A DNA stretch of 64,000 nucleotides, taken from contig CAVQCN010000001.1 of the NCBI GenBank assembly GCA_963711035.1, positions 124,001-188,000 of the forward strand. The letters are read 5' to 3'. Position 1 is the stretch's first letter; the number at the start of each line of letters is the position of its first letter. Of the stretch, positions 10,264 to 18,896 are shown piece after piece. Both the position numbers and the translations under genes were made by a program. This DNA is from WHTK01 sp963711035 (GTDB taxonomy: Bacteria; Chloroflexota; Dehalococcoidia; DSTF01; WHTK01). Under the pieces are notes generated by a model. It saw only the letters and a program-made list of their open reading frames with translations, did not search any database and was not told the origin of the DNA.

Positions 10264-12432
10264 TCAGGACGCCACTTCTTCGGGGACCGGCGTCCCGATC
10301 TGCTGCTCCGTGTCGACGCGGATCGTCGGCAGGAGACGCACCAGCCAGGCCGGCGCCCACCAGTTGCGGTTGCCCAGCAGCTCCATCGCCGACGGCACCA
10401 GCACCAGTCGCACGACGGTGGCGTCGATGAAGATGGCAGCGGCGAGGCCAAAACCAATCATCTTCAGGCCTCTGTCGTCCTGCAGTACGAAGGCGCCGAA
10501 CACGCAGACCATGATCGCCGCGGCGGCGGAAATCACGCGGCCGGTCGCAGCAAGGCCGTCCGCGACGGCACTACGATTGTCGCCGGTGCGGTCGTACTCT
10601 TCGCGCACCCGCGTGAGCAGGAAGACCTCGTAGTCCATCGACAGGCCGAAGACGATGGCAAACATCATCATCGGCCCCCACGCTTCGATCGGCCCCTCCT
10701 TACCGAGGCCGATCAGGCTGGCGCCGACTCCCCACTGGAACACGGCCACCATGACCCCGAACGCGGCCCCGATCGAGAGCAAGTTCATGATCACGGCCTT
10801 CAGGGGCACCACAACGCTGTGGAACACGACCAGCAGCAAGAGGAACGAGAGAACCAGCACTGCGCCCATGAACCACGGTAGACGTGAGCCAATGTAGTCG
10901 GAAAAGTCGACGATGATGGCCGGTCCTCCCGATGTGTAGACGTGCATGCCGGTTCCGTCTACCACCGAGGGCACCGTCTGATCCCGCAAGCGGTGCACGA
11001 GGTCCGTCGTCGCCTTATCCTGCGGCGCCGACGCCGCGAAGGCGTTGATCAGCGCCAGGTTCGCGTTGGGCAGCATGGTCGGCGGCGCGACAGACGCCAC
11101 GCCCGGCGTCTGGGAGATGGCGTCGGAGAGCTGCTGGATCGCCTGCGGCGGCGCGTTGCCATCCGCCGTGTCCACGACGATGAGGAAGGGCGCGTTGAAG
11201 CCGGGGCCAAAGGCTTCCGAGAGCATATCGTAGGCACGACGCGTCGTATCCGTCGTCTTGCGGTTGCCTGCGTCCGAGAAGCCTAGGCGCAGGGAGAAGA
11301 CGGGGAAGGCGAACAGGACGAGCAGCGCAGCGCTACCGATCAGGGCGGGCCAGGGGTACTTCTGGATCACGCGGCTCCAGCGGTACCAGAACGACGACGC
11401 CGTAGCACGCTCGGAGCGGCCGCCGAGGCGCGGCAGACCCAGGCGGTCGATGTTGTGGCCAACGAAGCCGAGCATGGCCGGCAGCAAGGTCAGAGCGGCG
11501 AGCATCGTCAGTAGTACCGCCAGAACGGCGCCAACCGCGAGGCTGCGCATGAAGTCCAGGTTCATGAGGAACATGCCCATGAGCGAGATCACAACTGTCA
11601 TGCCCGCGAAGAGCACCGCGCGGCCAGACGTATCGACGGCAAGGACGTTGGCGTCACGCGGGTGCAACCCGTCGTGCAGGCCCTGCCGGTAACGCGTCAC
11701 GATCAGCAGCGCATAGTCGATGCCGACGCCAATGCCAATCATGGCCGCAACTTCGGGCGTGAATTCAGGCACGGCGAGCACGCGCGTGACCAGCCCAATG
11801 ACCGCCGCGCCGCAGCCGATGCCGAACAGCGCTGTGATGATCGGCAGGCCCATCGCCAGGACGGACCCGAAGGCGATGAGCAGGATGAGGACGGCGGCAA
11901 GCAGACCGATCGCCTCGCTCGAGGGTGCCGACTGGCTGGCGAAGACGTCGCCGCCCAGCTCCACGGTAAGACCCGGCTGGTCGATCTTCTGCCACATCGC
12001 TTTGATCGTGTCAGCCTCTTTGATGTACTGGCTCTGTTCGCGCTTAGCGAAATCGAGCTCAGCGTAAGCGATGGTACCGTCCTTGGAGATCTGGTAGGCA
12101 TGCCCGTCGTCGTAAGGGCTCACCACCTCGACGCCATCGACGGCCCCAGCTATGTCCGAGAAGAACTGCTGCATCGTCTGCTTGACCTGGGCGTCGTTGA
12201 CCCCGTTATCGGCCTTGAAAACAACCTGCCCAACGATGCCGCTGCGCGACGATACGCCGCGGTCCTGCAGCAGCTTGATCGCCGTAGCGCTTTCTGAGTC
12301 CGGGAGATCGAAGGAGGAGCGGTACTTGCCCGAAAGGGCAGTCGACAGAATCCAAAGGCCGACGAGCAGAAGGACCCAGCCGACCAGTACGAGTCGGCGA
12401 TGGTCGTAGCAATAGCGGGCGAGGTTTCTCAC
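10264..12432 (-). CDS. MMPL-family RND transporter
   Basis: A 722-residue integral membrane exporter with the duplicated RND layout: a helix near the N-terminus, an extracytoplasmic loop of about 140 residues, five helices, a second large loop and five more helices. The first membrane block has GIGVGIDYALLIVTRYRQGL and the second has FGLSMDYEVFLLTRVREEYD, the GxxxDY pair used in proton coupling by MMPL proteins. I use the GTG at 12432 because GGAGG lies seven bases upstream; an ATG at 12453 would place that site inside the gene. It is divergent from a marR gene, a standard arrangement for inducible export of lipids or toxic compounds. Confidence 0.9.
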   Translation of the reverse strand: MRNLARYCYDHRRLVLVGWVLLLVGLWILSTALSGKYRSSFDLPDSESATAIKLLQDRGVSSRSGIVGQVVFKADNGVNDAQVKQTMQQFFSDIAGAVDGVEVVSPYDDGHAYQISKDGTIAYAELDFAKREQSQYIKEADTIKAMWQKIDQPGLTVELGGDVFASQSAPSSEAIGLLAAVLILLIAFGSVLAMGLPIITALFGIGCGAAVIGLVTRVLAVPEFTPEVAAMIGIGVGIDYALLIVTRYRQGLHDGLHPRDANVLAVDTSGRAVLFAGMTVVISLMGMFLMNLDFMRSLAVGAVLAVLLTMLAALTLLPAMLGFVGHNIDRLGLPRLGGRSERATASSFWYRWSRVIQKYPWPALIGSAALLVLFAFPVFSLRLGFSDAGNRKTTDTTRRAYDMLSEAFGPGFNAPFLIVVDTADGNAPPQAIQQLSDAISQTPGVASVAPPTMLPNANLALINAFAASAPQDKATTDLVHRLRDQTVPSVVDGTGMHVYTSGGPAIIVDFSDYIGSRLPWFMGAVLVLSFLLLLVVFHSVVVPLKAVIMNLLSIGAAFGVMVAVFQWGVGASLIGLGKEGPIEAWGPMMMFAIVFGLSMDYEVFLLTRVREEYDRTGDNRSAVADGLAATGRVISAAAAIMVCVFGAFVLQDDRGLKMIGFGLAAAIFIDATVVRLVLVPSAMELLGNRNWWAPAWLVRLLPTIRVDTEQQIGTPVPEEVAS

Positions 12433-12667
12433 GAGATGTCCTCCAGTGAACATTCAAGGAGCGCGGTGGCCGGCGTTGATTGATGGGCTGGGAGCTGTGA
12501 GATGATCGATCCTTTTGTCCATCGACCCCGTTCAGCCCGTCATGAAATGACGAAACAGGACAGGAGAATGTGACGGGTTGTCGGCTTCAGCCCAGGAACA
12601 GAATTGACGGATCTCTTCTCGAGGACTGCCGGCATTGCCGCAAATCTCCTGGTAGCGCTAGGATATG

Positions 12668-12697
12668 TCTGCACAATGCAATATCTGCGCGATGCAA
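12668..12697. promoter_or_regulatory. Candidate MarR operator: tandem 14-bp direct repeats
   Basis: Two near-identical copies, TCTGCACAATGCAA (12668-12681) and TCTGCGCGATGCAA (12684-12697), sit 16 bp apart in the marR-MMPL divergent region, just before the chosen marR start. The placement suits autorepression and control of the exporter. No binding data are implied. Confidence 0.45.
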
Positions 12698-12715
12698 CTA
12701 TCAGGGTACGAAGCC

Positions 12716-13213
12716 ATGGCAGACACGTCAAGCGATAAGTCCTTCGAAGAGCGGCAACCGCGTCCTATCCTCCGAGAACTAGGACGCGAGATGCGCCTCT
12801 ACAGTTCCTTCCTCGCCCTGCTCAGCCACGCCGTGGCCGAACACGTCGGCATCCACAACACTGACCTCGAGACGATGGACCTACTCAGCGTCCTCGGTCC
12901 CATGACCGCCGGCCAGCTGTCGGAGCAGACCGGCCTGACTAGTGGCGCCACGACCCGCCTGATCGACCGGCTCGAGCACGCCGCCCTCGTGCGGCGTTGC
13001 TCCGACCTGGACGACCGCCGCCGCGTGATCATCGAGCCGGTGCCGGAGAACGCGGAACGCATCAGCGCCATGTATCAGCCCCTGGCTCAGGAGATGGGCC
13101 GGCTCTGGTCGCAGTTCAGCGACGAGGAGGTCGCGGTTATCCTGCGCTTCCTGCGCGAAAGCAACGCCGTCATCGCCTCGGAAAACGCTCGCCTGCGCGA
13201 AGACGGGGATTAG
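12716..13213 (+). CDS. MarR-family transcriptional regulator
   Basis: A 165-residue winged-helix repressor. The HTH runs through MDLLSVLGPMTAGQLSEQTG and LTSGATTRLIDRLEHAALV, and the wing is RRCSDLDDRRRVIIEPV, which carries the DxRR motif of MarR wings. Helices on either side form the dimer interface. It is divergent from the MMPL transporter and probably controls it in response to a small lipophilic ligand. The frame is open from an ATG at 12665. I prefer the ATG at 12716, with AGGG nine bases upstream, because the intervening bases form a tandem repeat that looks like an operator. Confidence 0.85.
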   Translation: MADTSSDKSFEERQPRPILRELGREMRLYSSFLALLSHAVAEHVGIHNTDLETMDLLSVLGPMTAGQLSEQTGLTSGATTRLIDRLEHAALVRRCSDLDDRRRVIIEPVPENAERISAMYQPLAQEMGRLWSQFSDEEVAVILRFLRESNAVIASENARLREDGD

Positions 13214-13217
13214 CATC

Positions 13218-13234
13218 CCGCGCAACCTGCGCGG
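13218..13234 (+). terminator. Hairpin after marR
   Basis: CCGCGC and GCGCGG pair around a five-base loop directly after the marR stop codon. The stem is short and no U tract is visible, so this is a weak call. Confidence 0.4.
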
Positions 13235-13300
13235 CGGCGAGTACCAAGGCGAAACCGCTTCGAGAACCGCCCACGCACTGCCTCTCCCGTTGAACCCGTG

Positions 13301-14443
13301 CTACTCCTCTGCAGGTGTGCGGCGGTGGCGTGCCGGGAACGGCTGATACGCCGAGCGCTCCAACACCGCCTCGTCCAGCTCGATGCCGAGGCCGGGGCGC
13401 TGCGGCACCTCGATGCAGCCGTCCTTCAGCTCGAAGGGCTGGTCGACGGCCGTCTTCGCCCACTCGTTCAGGTTGACGAAGTACTCGGTGATGATGAAGT
13501 TCGGCATCGTCGCCGCCGCCTGGAGGGTCGCCGCCAGCCCGATCGACGTGCTGTTGTAGTTGTGCGGCGACATCGCCACGAAGTACGCCTCCGCCATCGC
13601 CGCGATCTCCTTCAGCTCGAGGATGCCGACGCTGCACACGTCCGGGTTGAGGATGTCGGCGGCCTGCTTCTCCAGCACCGGGCGGAAGTCGAACTTCGTG
13701 TACAGCGCCTCGCCGGTGACGACGGGCAGCGAGACATTGCGCCGCACTTCGGCCAGCGCGTCGACGTTGACGGCATTGACCGGCTCCTCGAACCAGTACG
13801 GGCGGTACTGCTCGATGCGCCGCGCGATGCGGATGGCGTACATCGGCGCCATGCGACGGTGCATCTCGACCAGGATGTCGATATCAGGCCCGACGGCTTC
13901 TCGCACGACACGCACACGCTCGACCGCCTCGTCCTCTTGCTCGCGTGTGATGTGCGTGCGCCACGGCCCCGGGTTCGGATCGAACTTCATAGCCGTGAAG
14001 CCGCGCTCCACCATGGCGCGCGCCGACTCGGCCAGCGTCTCGTGGCTCGCGGAGCGAGCCCAGCCGTTGGCGTAGACACGCAGCTTGTCGCGGTAGGCGC
14101 CGCCCAGCAGCACGTGCACCGGCTGGCCGGCGCGCTTGCCTGCCAGGTCCCACAGCGCCTGCTCGATGCCCGCGACCGCGGAGTAAAAGTCGAGGGCGCC
14201 GCGGCGGGCCGCGAAGTCGTCGTACATGAACTGCGTGAAGCTCTTGATCTGACGCGAGTCCTGGCCGATGACATAGCGCTTCATCTGGTCGATGTGGGCG
14301 CCGACCTGCGTGTCGCGGTCCGACTGCGTGTAGCACTCGCCCCAACCGTGCAGGCCCTCGTCCGTCTCGACCCGCACGAAGACCAGGTTCTTGCCCACGC
14401 CCGGGTGCACGATCCTGTACCGGACGTCCGTAATGGTGCTCAA
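13301..14443 (-). CDS. Mandelate racemase/muconate lactonizing enzyme family protein
   Basis: A 380-residue enolase-superfamily enzyme. The N-terminal capping domain contains HGWGECYTQ. The barrel carries metal ligands in ILVEMHRR, WFEEPV and VVTGEALYT, a lysine in AMKFDPNPG and a histidine in MSPHNYNSTS. The pattern resembles the sugar-acid dehydratase branch (galactonate/gluconate dehydratases), where a proton is abstracted alpha to a carboxylate; the substrate cannot be named. It is the last gene of a four-gene operon. The TTG at 14443 is preceded by GAGGAGGA, and homology starts there (STITDVRYRIV), so I prefer it to the longer open frame. Confidence 0.85.
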   Translation of the reverse strand: MSTITDVRYRIVHPGVGKNLVFVRVETDEGLHGWGECYTQSDRDTQVGAHIDQMKRYVIGQDSRQIKSFTQFMYDDFAARRGALDFYSAVAGIEQALWDLAGKRAGQPVHVLLGGAYRDKLRVYANGWARSASHETLAESARAMVERGFTAMKFDPNPGPWRTHITREQEDEAVERVRVVREAVGPDIDILVEMHRRMAPMYAIRIARRIEQYRPYWFEEPVNAVNVDALAEVRRNVSLPVVTGEALYTKFDFRPVLEKQAADILNPDVCSVGILELKEIAAMAEAYFVAMSPHNYNSTSIGLAATLQAAATMPNFIITEYFVNLNEWAKTAVDQPFELKDGCIEVPQRPGLGIELDEAVLERSAYQPFPARHRRTPAEE

Positions 14444-14527
14444 CGATTCCTCCTCCAGGCGCCCGTCAGCCCAGGACGCAGACAACACTTTGATTTCGAT
14501 ATCGCGACTGCGGCGATTGTACGCGGC

Positions 14528-14896
14528 CTACTTCGCCAGACGCACGAACGTGCACTCGACCGGCTCGTCGCCCACGACACGCGTCGTGTGCCCTTTACCG
14601 ATCACGTCCTCGAGCAGCACGACCGCCCCCGCTTCCATACGGCGGCTCTCGCCGTCGCTGACTGCAACGTCGAGCACCCCTGAGTGCTGCAGGAAGAGCT
14701 GCCGCACCGGCGTTGGGTGCCAGTCGCCCCACCAGCCAACCGGCAGCGTCGCTAACACCACGGCCGAGGCCGGGTATGTCTGAGACATCAGGAAGGGCGG
14801 CGCCGGCGGCGCATAGCCCACTTCCGTCTGGTCGTGGTCCATGTCCGTGAAATGCGATTCGCCCTGCCGGTCAGCGTACAGGTGAACAATTCTCAA
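14528..14896 (-). CDS. Cupin-domain protein
   Basis: A 122-residue single-domain cupin beta barrel. HPTPVRQLFLQHSGVLDVAV and GAVVLLEDVIGKGHTTRVV correspond to the two cupin motifs, with histidines in WHPTP and GKGHT as possible metal ligands; the first motif lacks the usual HxH. The TTG start follows GGGGAGG. It lies between the acyl-CoA dehydrogenase and the enolase-superfamily gene, so it may be an isomerase or small oxygenase acting on the same pathway. Function is otherwise unassigned. Confidence 0.75.
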   Translation of the reverse strand: MRIVHLYADRQGESHFTDMDHDQTEVGYAPPAPPFLMSQTYPASAVVLATLPVGWWGDWHPTPVRQLFLQHSGVLDVAVSDGESRRMEAGAVVLLEDVIGKGHTTRVVGDEPVECTFVRLAK

Positions 14897-14932
14897 GCTC
14901 GTTCCTCCCCAGACTCCGCCAGACGCCGCGTC

Positions 14933-16099
14933 TCAGGCTTCCTCTCGCTCCATCGCCTGCCAGGTCCGGATGAGCAGCGCGTCATGAGCCAAGGCCCAGG
15001 GCGGACGCAGGAACCCGAGGGCGCGCACGTCCTCGAACGCGGCGCCAAAGTGCGACGCGCGGTGGAAGCTGCCGCCGCCGATCACGCGACAGATGCGCTG
15101 CGTCATCGACTCTGCCAGCTCGGAGATCGCCATCTTGGCCTGCAGGGCGTTGAGCGACGCGTTCGGCTGACGCTCCTCGATAGGGCGCAGCATGCCTTCG
15201 TAGGCCTGGGAGATCAGCCACCACTCGTTCTCTATGCGCGCCCACTCGACGCGCTCGTAGGGACGCAGGTCCTGGCGGCGGCGAAAGACCCGCTCCCGCG
15301 CCGCCAGGAAGGCGCTCTCCGCCACGCCGACGATGACGGCAGGGAACAACGCCGCGCTGAGCGCGCCGGGCCCGGCTCCGAAGGCGGCGCGCATGTTGGC
15401 GGGCCACGCCGAGCGCGTCACAGGGTAGTTCGTGAACTCGAACGCGTGGCTCTGGGTGGCGGCCATTCCGTGGCCGTCCCATTCGGCGACGAGCTTCATA
15501 CCCGTCGAGCCGTCCCAGGGCGCGCCCCGCACGTCCATGAAGAACCAGTCGGCCATGTCGTCGCCTTCGGGAATCGCCGTCGTCGTCATGAAGGACGTGA
15601 TGCCCGAGCCGCTGCCGAAGTGCTTCTGGCCGGAGAGCAGCATTCTGCCCCCGCCGTCCGGCTTCGCCACGGCGCGCGTCAGGTCGACGTCGCCGCCGCT
15701 GCCGGGCTCCGAGGTGATGGTGCCCCACCAGTTGCCGTCCAGCGCCGTCTGCGCCACGTAGCGGCGCTGCTCCTGCCAGACGGCCGTGTACGGTTCCGGC
15801 ACTTCCGGCTGCGTCAGCCAGAACGACAGCACCGCCGGGTGCATCGAGCTGACGAGCGCAACACAGGGGTCGCCGGCGGCCAGCGTGCGCAGCAGGTCGC
15901 AGATCGGCCGGGTCGACCTTGCGAGGTCGATCCAGAGTCCTCCCATCTCCTCGGGCACGGCGATGAGCAGATAGCCCGCCTCCGCGAGGCGCTGGAAGTC
16001 CACCGGATCGAGGTTACGGCGCATCTGACGCCCGGCGCGTTGCGCCGCGAAGTCTTGCGCCACCTGCGCGACGTTCTGCTGGACGGTTGCGAAATCCAT
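14933..16099 (-). CDS. Acyl-CoA dehydrogenase family protein
   Basis: A 388-residue flavoprotein with the N-terminal helical, middle beta and C-terminal helical domains of acyl-CoA dehydrogenases. GTITSEPGSGGDVDLTRAVA is the flavin-contacting middle-domain segment, and the C-terminal ALGFLRPPWALAHD ends the last helical bundle. I cannot place the catalytic glutamate with certainty; the sequence resembles the divergent group that includes flavin-dependent monooxygenases (DszC/HpaB-like fold) as much as true beta-oxidation enzymes. The ATG at 16099 has AAGGAG upstream. It follows the SDR gene by 31 bases in the same operon. Confidence 0.8.
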   Translation of the reverse strand: MDFATVQQNVAQVAQDFAAQRAGRQMRRNLDPVDFQRLAEAGYLLIAVPEEMGGLWIDLARSTRPICDLLRTLAAGDPCVALVSSMHPAVLSFWLTQPEVPEPYTAVWQEQRRYVAQTALDGNWWGTITSEPGSGGDVDLTRAVAKPDGGGRMLLSGQKHFGSGSGITSFMTTTAIPEGDDMADWFFMDVRGAPWDGSTGMKLVAEWDGHGMAATQSHAFEFTNYPVTRSAWPANMRAAFGAGPGALSAALFPAVIVGVAESAFLAARERVFRRRQDLRPYERVEWARIENEWWLISQAYEGMLRPIEERQPNASLNALQAKMAISELAESMTQRICRVIGGGSFHRASHFGAAFEDVRALGFLRPPWALAHDALLIRTWQAMEREEA

Positions 16100-16130
16100 G
16101 GGATGCTCCTTGAGCTTTGCTCCGGCGATT

Positions 16131-16895
16131 CTACCCGGACGTGCGGCCGCCCGCGTCGATGACGACGGTCTGGCCGCTGACGAGGTCGGCGCCGCAGATC
16201 AGCGAGAGGATGACCTGAGCCACGTCATCCGGCGTCGTGATGCGCTTGAGGACGGTGCCTTCTTCCGTACGACGGCGCACGTTATCGTAGTTCTCGCCCA
16301 GGCCCGCCTGCAGCCAGCGCCCCTCGATGAAGCCCGGCGCAACACAGTTCACGCGGACCTCCGGCCCCAGCACCCGCGACAGGTTCTTCGTCAGGCTGAT
16401 GACGCCAGCCTTCGACGCCGAGTAGGCGATGCTGCTGCCGCCGCCCGTCACGCCCGCGATGGAGGACACGTTGACGATGGCGCCGGCGCCGCGCGCCTTC
16501 ATGAACGGCGCCACGGCGCGGCTGCAGAAGAAGGGCCCTTTCAGGTTCACAGCCAGCGTGCGGTCCCAGACGTCCTCGCTCAGGCCATCGAGGTCGGCGT
16601 GGTTGACGAAGGTGGTCGTGCCGGCGTTGTTGACCAGCACGTCGACGCCGCCCAGCTCGTCCGCGGCACGCTGCACCATGGCGCGCACCGCCGCGTCGTC
16701 GGAGACGTCGCACTGCGCCAGCAGCGCCGGCACGCCGCGGGCTTTGACGTCGGCCAGCGTCTGCTGTGCTTCCGCCTCGGAGCGCGTGTAGTTGACCACG
16801 ACGCCGCAGCCGCGGTCGGCGAGCTGCAGGGCCGTCGCCCGCCCCACGCCGGTCGCCGAGCCCGTGACGATCGCTACCTTGCCGCTGACGTCCAT
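16131..16895 (-). CDS. Short-chain dehydrogenase/reductase (SDR)
   Basis: A 254-residue classical SDR oxidoreductase. The cofactor loop is TGSATGVG at residues 11-18, NNAG follows strand 4, and the catalytic set is the Ser in NVSSIAG with YSASKAG. The basic residue context after strand 2 (NYTRSEAEA) suggests NADP(H). The ATG at 16895 has AGGAGG upstream; the frame extends further but without homology. It is first in the operon SDR, acyl-CoA dehydrogenase, cupin, enolase-family enzyme, which points to stepwise oxidation of a hydroxy-acid or sugar-acid substrate. Confidence 0.9.
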   Translation of the reverse strand: MDVSGKVAIVTGSATGVGRATALQLADRGCGVVVNYTRSEAEAQQTLADVKARGVPALLAQCDVSDDAAVRAMVQRAADELGGVDVLVNNAGTTTFVNHADLDGLSEDVWDRTLAVNLKGPFFCSRAVAPFMKARGAGAIVNVSSIAGVTGGGSSIAYSASKAGVISLTKNLSRVLGPEVRVNCVAPGFIEGRWLQAGLGENYDNVRRRTEEGTVLKRITTPDDVAQVILSLICGADLVSGQTVVIDAGGRTSG

Positions 16896-16978
16896 GGCCT
16901 GCTCCTCCTGAATGACGCGTCCAACCCAGCAGATGGTAACGGCGTCACCTGTCTCCGTCACGCGGCATCCACGATTCG

Positions 16979-17000
16979 TAGGGACGAAGCTTCGTCCCTA
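16979..17000. repeat. Perfect 22-bp palindrome
   Basis: Each arm reads TAGGGACGAAG or its complement, giving an exact 22-bp palindrome upstream of the SDR operon. Similar GGGACGAAGC palindromes occur as dispersed intergenic repeats in Chloroflexota, from memory. It could also serve as an operator. Confidence 0.5.
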
Positions 17001-17025
17001 ACCTGACGATGCAACGTCGGACAAA

Positions 17026-17056
17026 CGAAGAGACGGCCGAATCGGCCGCCTCTTCG
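17026..17056 (-). terminator. Hairpin terminator after the matrixin-type protease
   Basis: The arms CGAAGAG-A-CGGCCG and CGGCCG-C-CTCTTCG pair around the loop AAT with one mismatch. It starts 20 bases after the protease stop codon on the minus strand. Confidence 0.65.
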
Positions 17057-17075
17057 CAAGGAGAAACGATCTGCT

Positions 17076-17765
17076 TCAGGGGAGCCAGTAGTCACGCACC
17101 AGCTGGCCGTCGAGCACCAGGCCCGAGATCGTCTGGTCCATGAACCAGGTCTGCGGGCCGGCGCAGTAGGACATCACGCCGATGTAGTTGCCGCAGGACT
17201 TGTAGCCGATGTGGCCTTCGCTGGCGGGCGCCGAACCGAAGTCGGCGAAGCCGAGCGCGTGACCCAGCTCATGAGCCACCATGTCGCGGTTGCGCCACGC
17301 GTCGTTCGAGCCGAGGTTGACGACCGCGAAGTTGTTGCCGGTGAACCTGGCGTTGGGCTCACACTTGGTGTCGACCCACGTTCGAGTGGTGCCATGTGCC
17401 GTCAGGAGGATGTCGGCCTCCCACCAGTTGCCGTAGTACACCGTGAAGATCGGGAAGCCGTAGTACTTCTCGTACAGCGCGTTCCAACGGCCGAACGCGG
17501 CGATGACGTCGTCGTAGCTGAGACCGGCCGAGGCGAGGTTGGGGTCGACGCTCACGGTGAGCGTGCGCTCCGGCGCTTGCCAACCGCACATCAGGTAATC
17601 GGACGCATAGGCCGGCGTTGCCGCCGAGGCGTCATGCGCCGGCGCGCCGATCGCGAACAGCAACATCAGAGCGGTTGCTGCACCGGCAGCCGCAAACGCG
17701 AGGCGGCGAACGCGGTGCCAAAGAGGGGAATTCTGGGTAAGTAGCGACGCGGGTGTCCGAGCCAT
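17076..17765 (-). CDS. Secreted matrixin-type zinc metalloprotease
   Basis: A 229-residue exported protein. A signal peptide with a hydrophobic core at residues 22-41 and a likely cleavage after ASAATPAYA is followed by a compact metzincin-like domain. The zinc site HELGHALGFAD (His165, Glu166, His169, Asp175) is complete, and VIAAFGRWNALYEKY matches the helix that begins matrixin domains. Paired cysteines suggest disulfides outside the cell. A Met-turn may be GVMSYC shortly after. It stands alone, with a long, potentially structured leader (17826-17876) and a hairpin terminator. Confidence 0.85.
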   Translation of the reverse strand: MARTPASLLTQNSPLWHRVRRLAFAAAGAATALMLLFAIGAPAHDASAATPAYASDYLMCGWQAPERTLTVSVDPNLASAGLSYDDVIAAFGRWNALYEKYYGFPIFTVYYGNWWEADILLTAHGTTRTWVDTKCEPNARFTGNNFAVVNLGSNDAWRNRDMVAHELGHALGFADFGSAPASEGHIGYKSCGNYIGVMSYCAGPQTWFMDQTISGLVLDGQLVRDYWLP

Positions 17766-17825
17766 AGGGTGGAACCGTTCTTTCCGTGTTGAGCGGTTTC
17801 ACCACTAGCCCGTCCGTGGGGACAA

Positions 17826-17876
17826 CTTCAGGGTTTTGGTGACCACGTTGAGCGCATCCTGCGCTCAACCCTGAAG
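17826..17876 (-). promoter_or_regulatory. Nested hairpins in the leader of the metalloprotease gene
   Basis: GTTGAGCGCA and TGCGCTCAAC (17847-17869) form a perfect 10-bp stem with a three-base loop. An outer pair, CTTCAGGGTT (17826-17835) with AACCCTGAAG (17867-17876), is also perfect but shares the AAC, so the two stems compete. It lies about 60 bases upstream of the protease ATG on the coding strand. Confidence 0.45.
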
Positions 17877-17980
17877 CATGACTTCAACAACAATATTTAG
17901 TTAGTGAATGAGCTCCTCTCACTTGTATAAACGTTGGTAGAGGGGTGCCGTTACATGAACCGGTGGCTTTTTCTTCAGGT

Positions 17981-18721
17981 TTAGATGGCGTTGAGACCGT
18001 TGAGGATCGAGAGGACGCCGGCCACCGACACGATGACGAGAGTGATCGTTCGCACGATCTGGTCATGCACGCGGGTCGAGAAAAACGTGCCCACGAAGCC
18101 GCCGCCGAGCAAGGCTGGCAAGAGCAGCAGTCCGGAAATGGCGGCGCCTCTCGTCATGATGCCATTGCTCAAGAGCAGGGGGATGGCAAAGAGCTGCAAC
18201 AGAAGCAGGTACGCGATCATGTTGGCTCGAAACACGAGGCGGGGCAGGTTCTGATTGGCAAAGAACAGGATTACCGGCGGCCCGGCCATGTTGATGCTGC
18301 CAGACATCACGCCGCTTAGGAGGCCGACCGGCAGGAAAGCAATCACCTCGCGCTTCACCTGACGGCTGAACCCGGTCATGAAGATGCCGGCAGCGATCAC
18401 GGTGACGACGCCGATATAGATGCGCAGCGAGTGTACGTCCCAGTGCGCCAGGATCCAGGTGCCGATGGGCACACCCAGGAGGCCCGCAATCATCAGTATC
18501 CAGATGCGCCGCAGCTCGACGAGCTTGCGAGCGCCGCCCAGGATCATGAGGTTGAGAATGACGCTGTCGACGAGGACGATGGGCGGCGCCAGCTTAGGAG
18601 AAATGAACAGCGTCAACAGCGGGATCGAGACGAGGCCGAAGCCGAAGCCGGTTAGCGACTGCGTGGTGCCAGCCAGGAAGATGACGACCAGAGCGAGGGC
18701 GAAGCTCTCCGGGCTCAGCAT
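17981..18721 (-). CDS. TSUP (TauE/SafE) family membrane permease
   Basis: A 246-residue protein with about eight hydrophobic helices arranged as two similar halves, as in TauE/SafE permeases that move organosulfonates, sulfite or related anions. The first half begins GTTQSLTGFGFGLVSIPLL, a typical TSUP opening, and the second half has GLLSGVMSGSINMAGPPVIL, its internal repeat. The ATG at 18721 has only a weak ribosome site. It is divergent from yajQ, and no sulfur-metabolism genes are nearby, so the substrate is open. Confidence 0.85.
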   Translation of the reverse strand: MLSPESFALALVVIFLAGTTQSLTGFGFGLVSIPLLTLFISPKLAPPIVLVDSVILNLMILGGARKLVELRRIWILMIAGLLGVPIGTWILAHWDVHSLRIYIGVVTVIAAGIFMTGFSRQVKREVIAFLPVGLLSGVMSGSINMAGPPVILFFANQNLPRLVFRANMIAYLLLLQLFAIPLLLSNGIMTRGAAISGLLLLPALLGGGFVGTFFSTRVHDQIVRTITLVIVSVAGVLSILNGLNAI

Positions 18722-18896
18722 GAGCGCAGCTTATCCGTCACCATCATCTCGCTCCAGGCCATTGCATGGCGGCAAACTGCGCGCGAGGTTCGCTCTACGA
18801 CGCCAGGCTTCGGAGACCGGCCGACAGTCGGGGTAGACGGCGATTGGGGACGCCGCCCCCCTGCCAGACGAGCGCCTCACCATGTATTCTTGGCCC

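Noticed and set aside
12665..12715. Upstream ATG extending MarR by 17 residues
   Set aside because: The ribosome site is poor, the added peptide (with CNIC) is unlike MarR N-termini, and the bases form a tandem repeat better read as an operator.
13298..14683. A 461-codon open frame on the plus strand opposite the enolase-superfamily gene
   Set aside because: It is antisense to a gene with clear motifs and has the Arg/Leu/His-rich composition of a mirror frame in GC-rich DNA. Similar mirrors opposite the biotin carboxylase (34676-35989) and sbcC (41920-43611) were dropped for the same reason.
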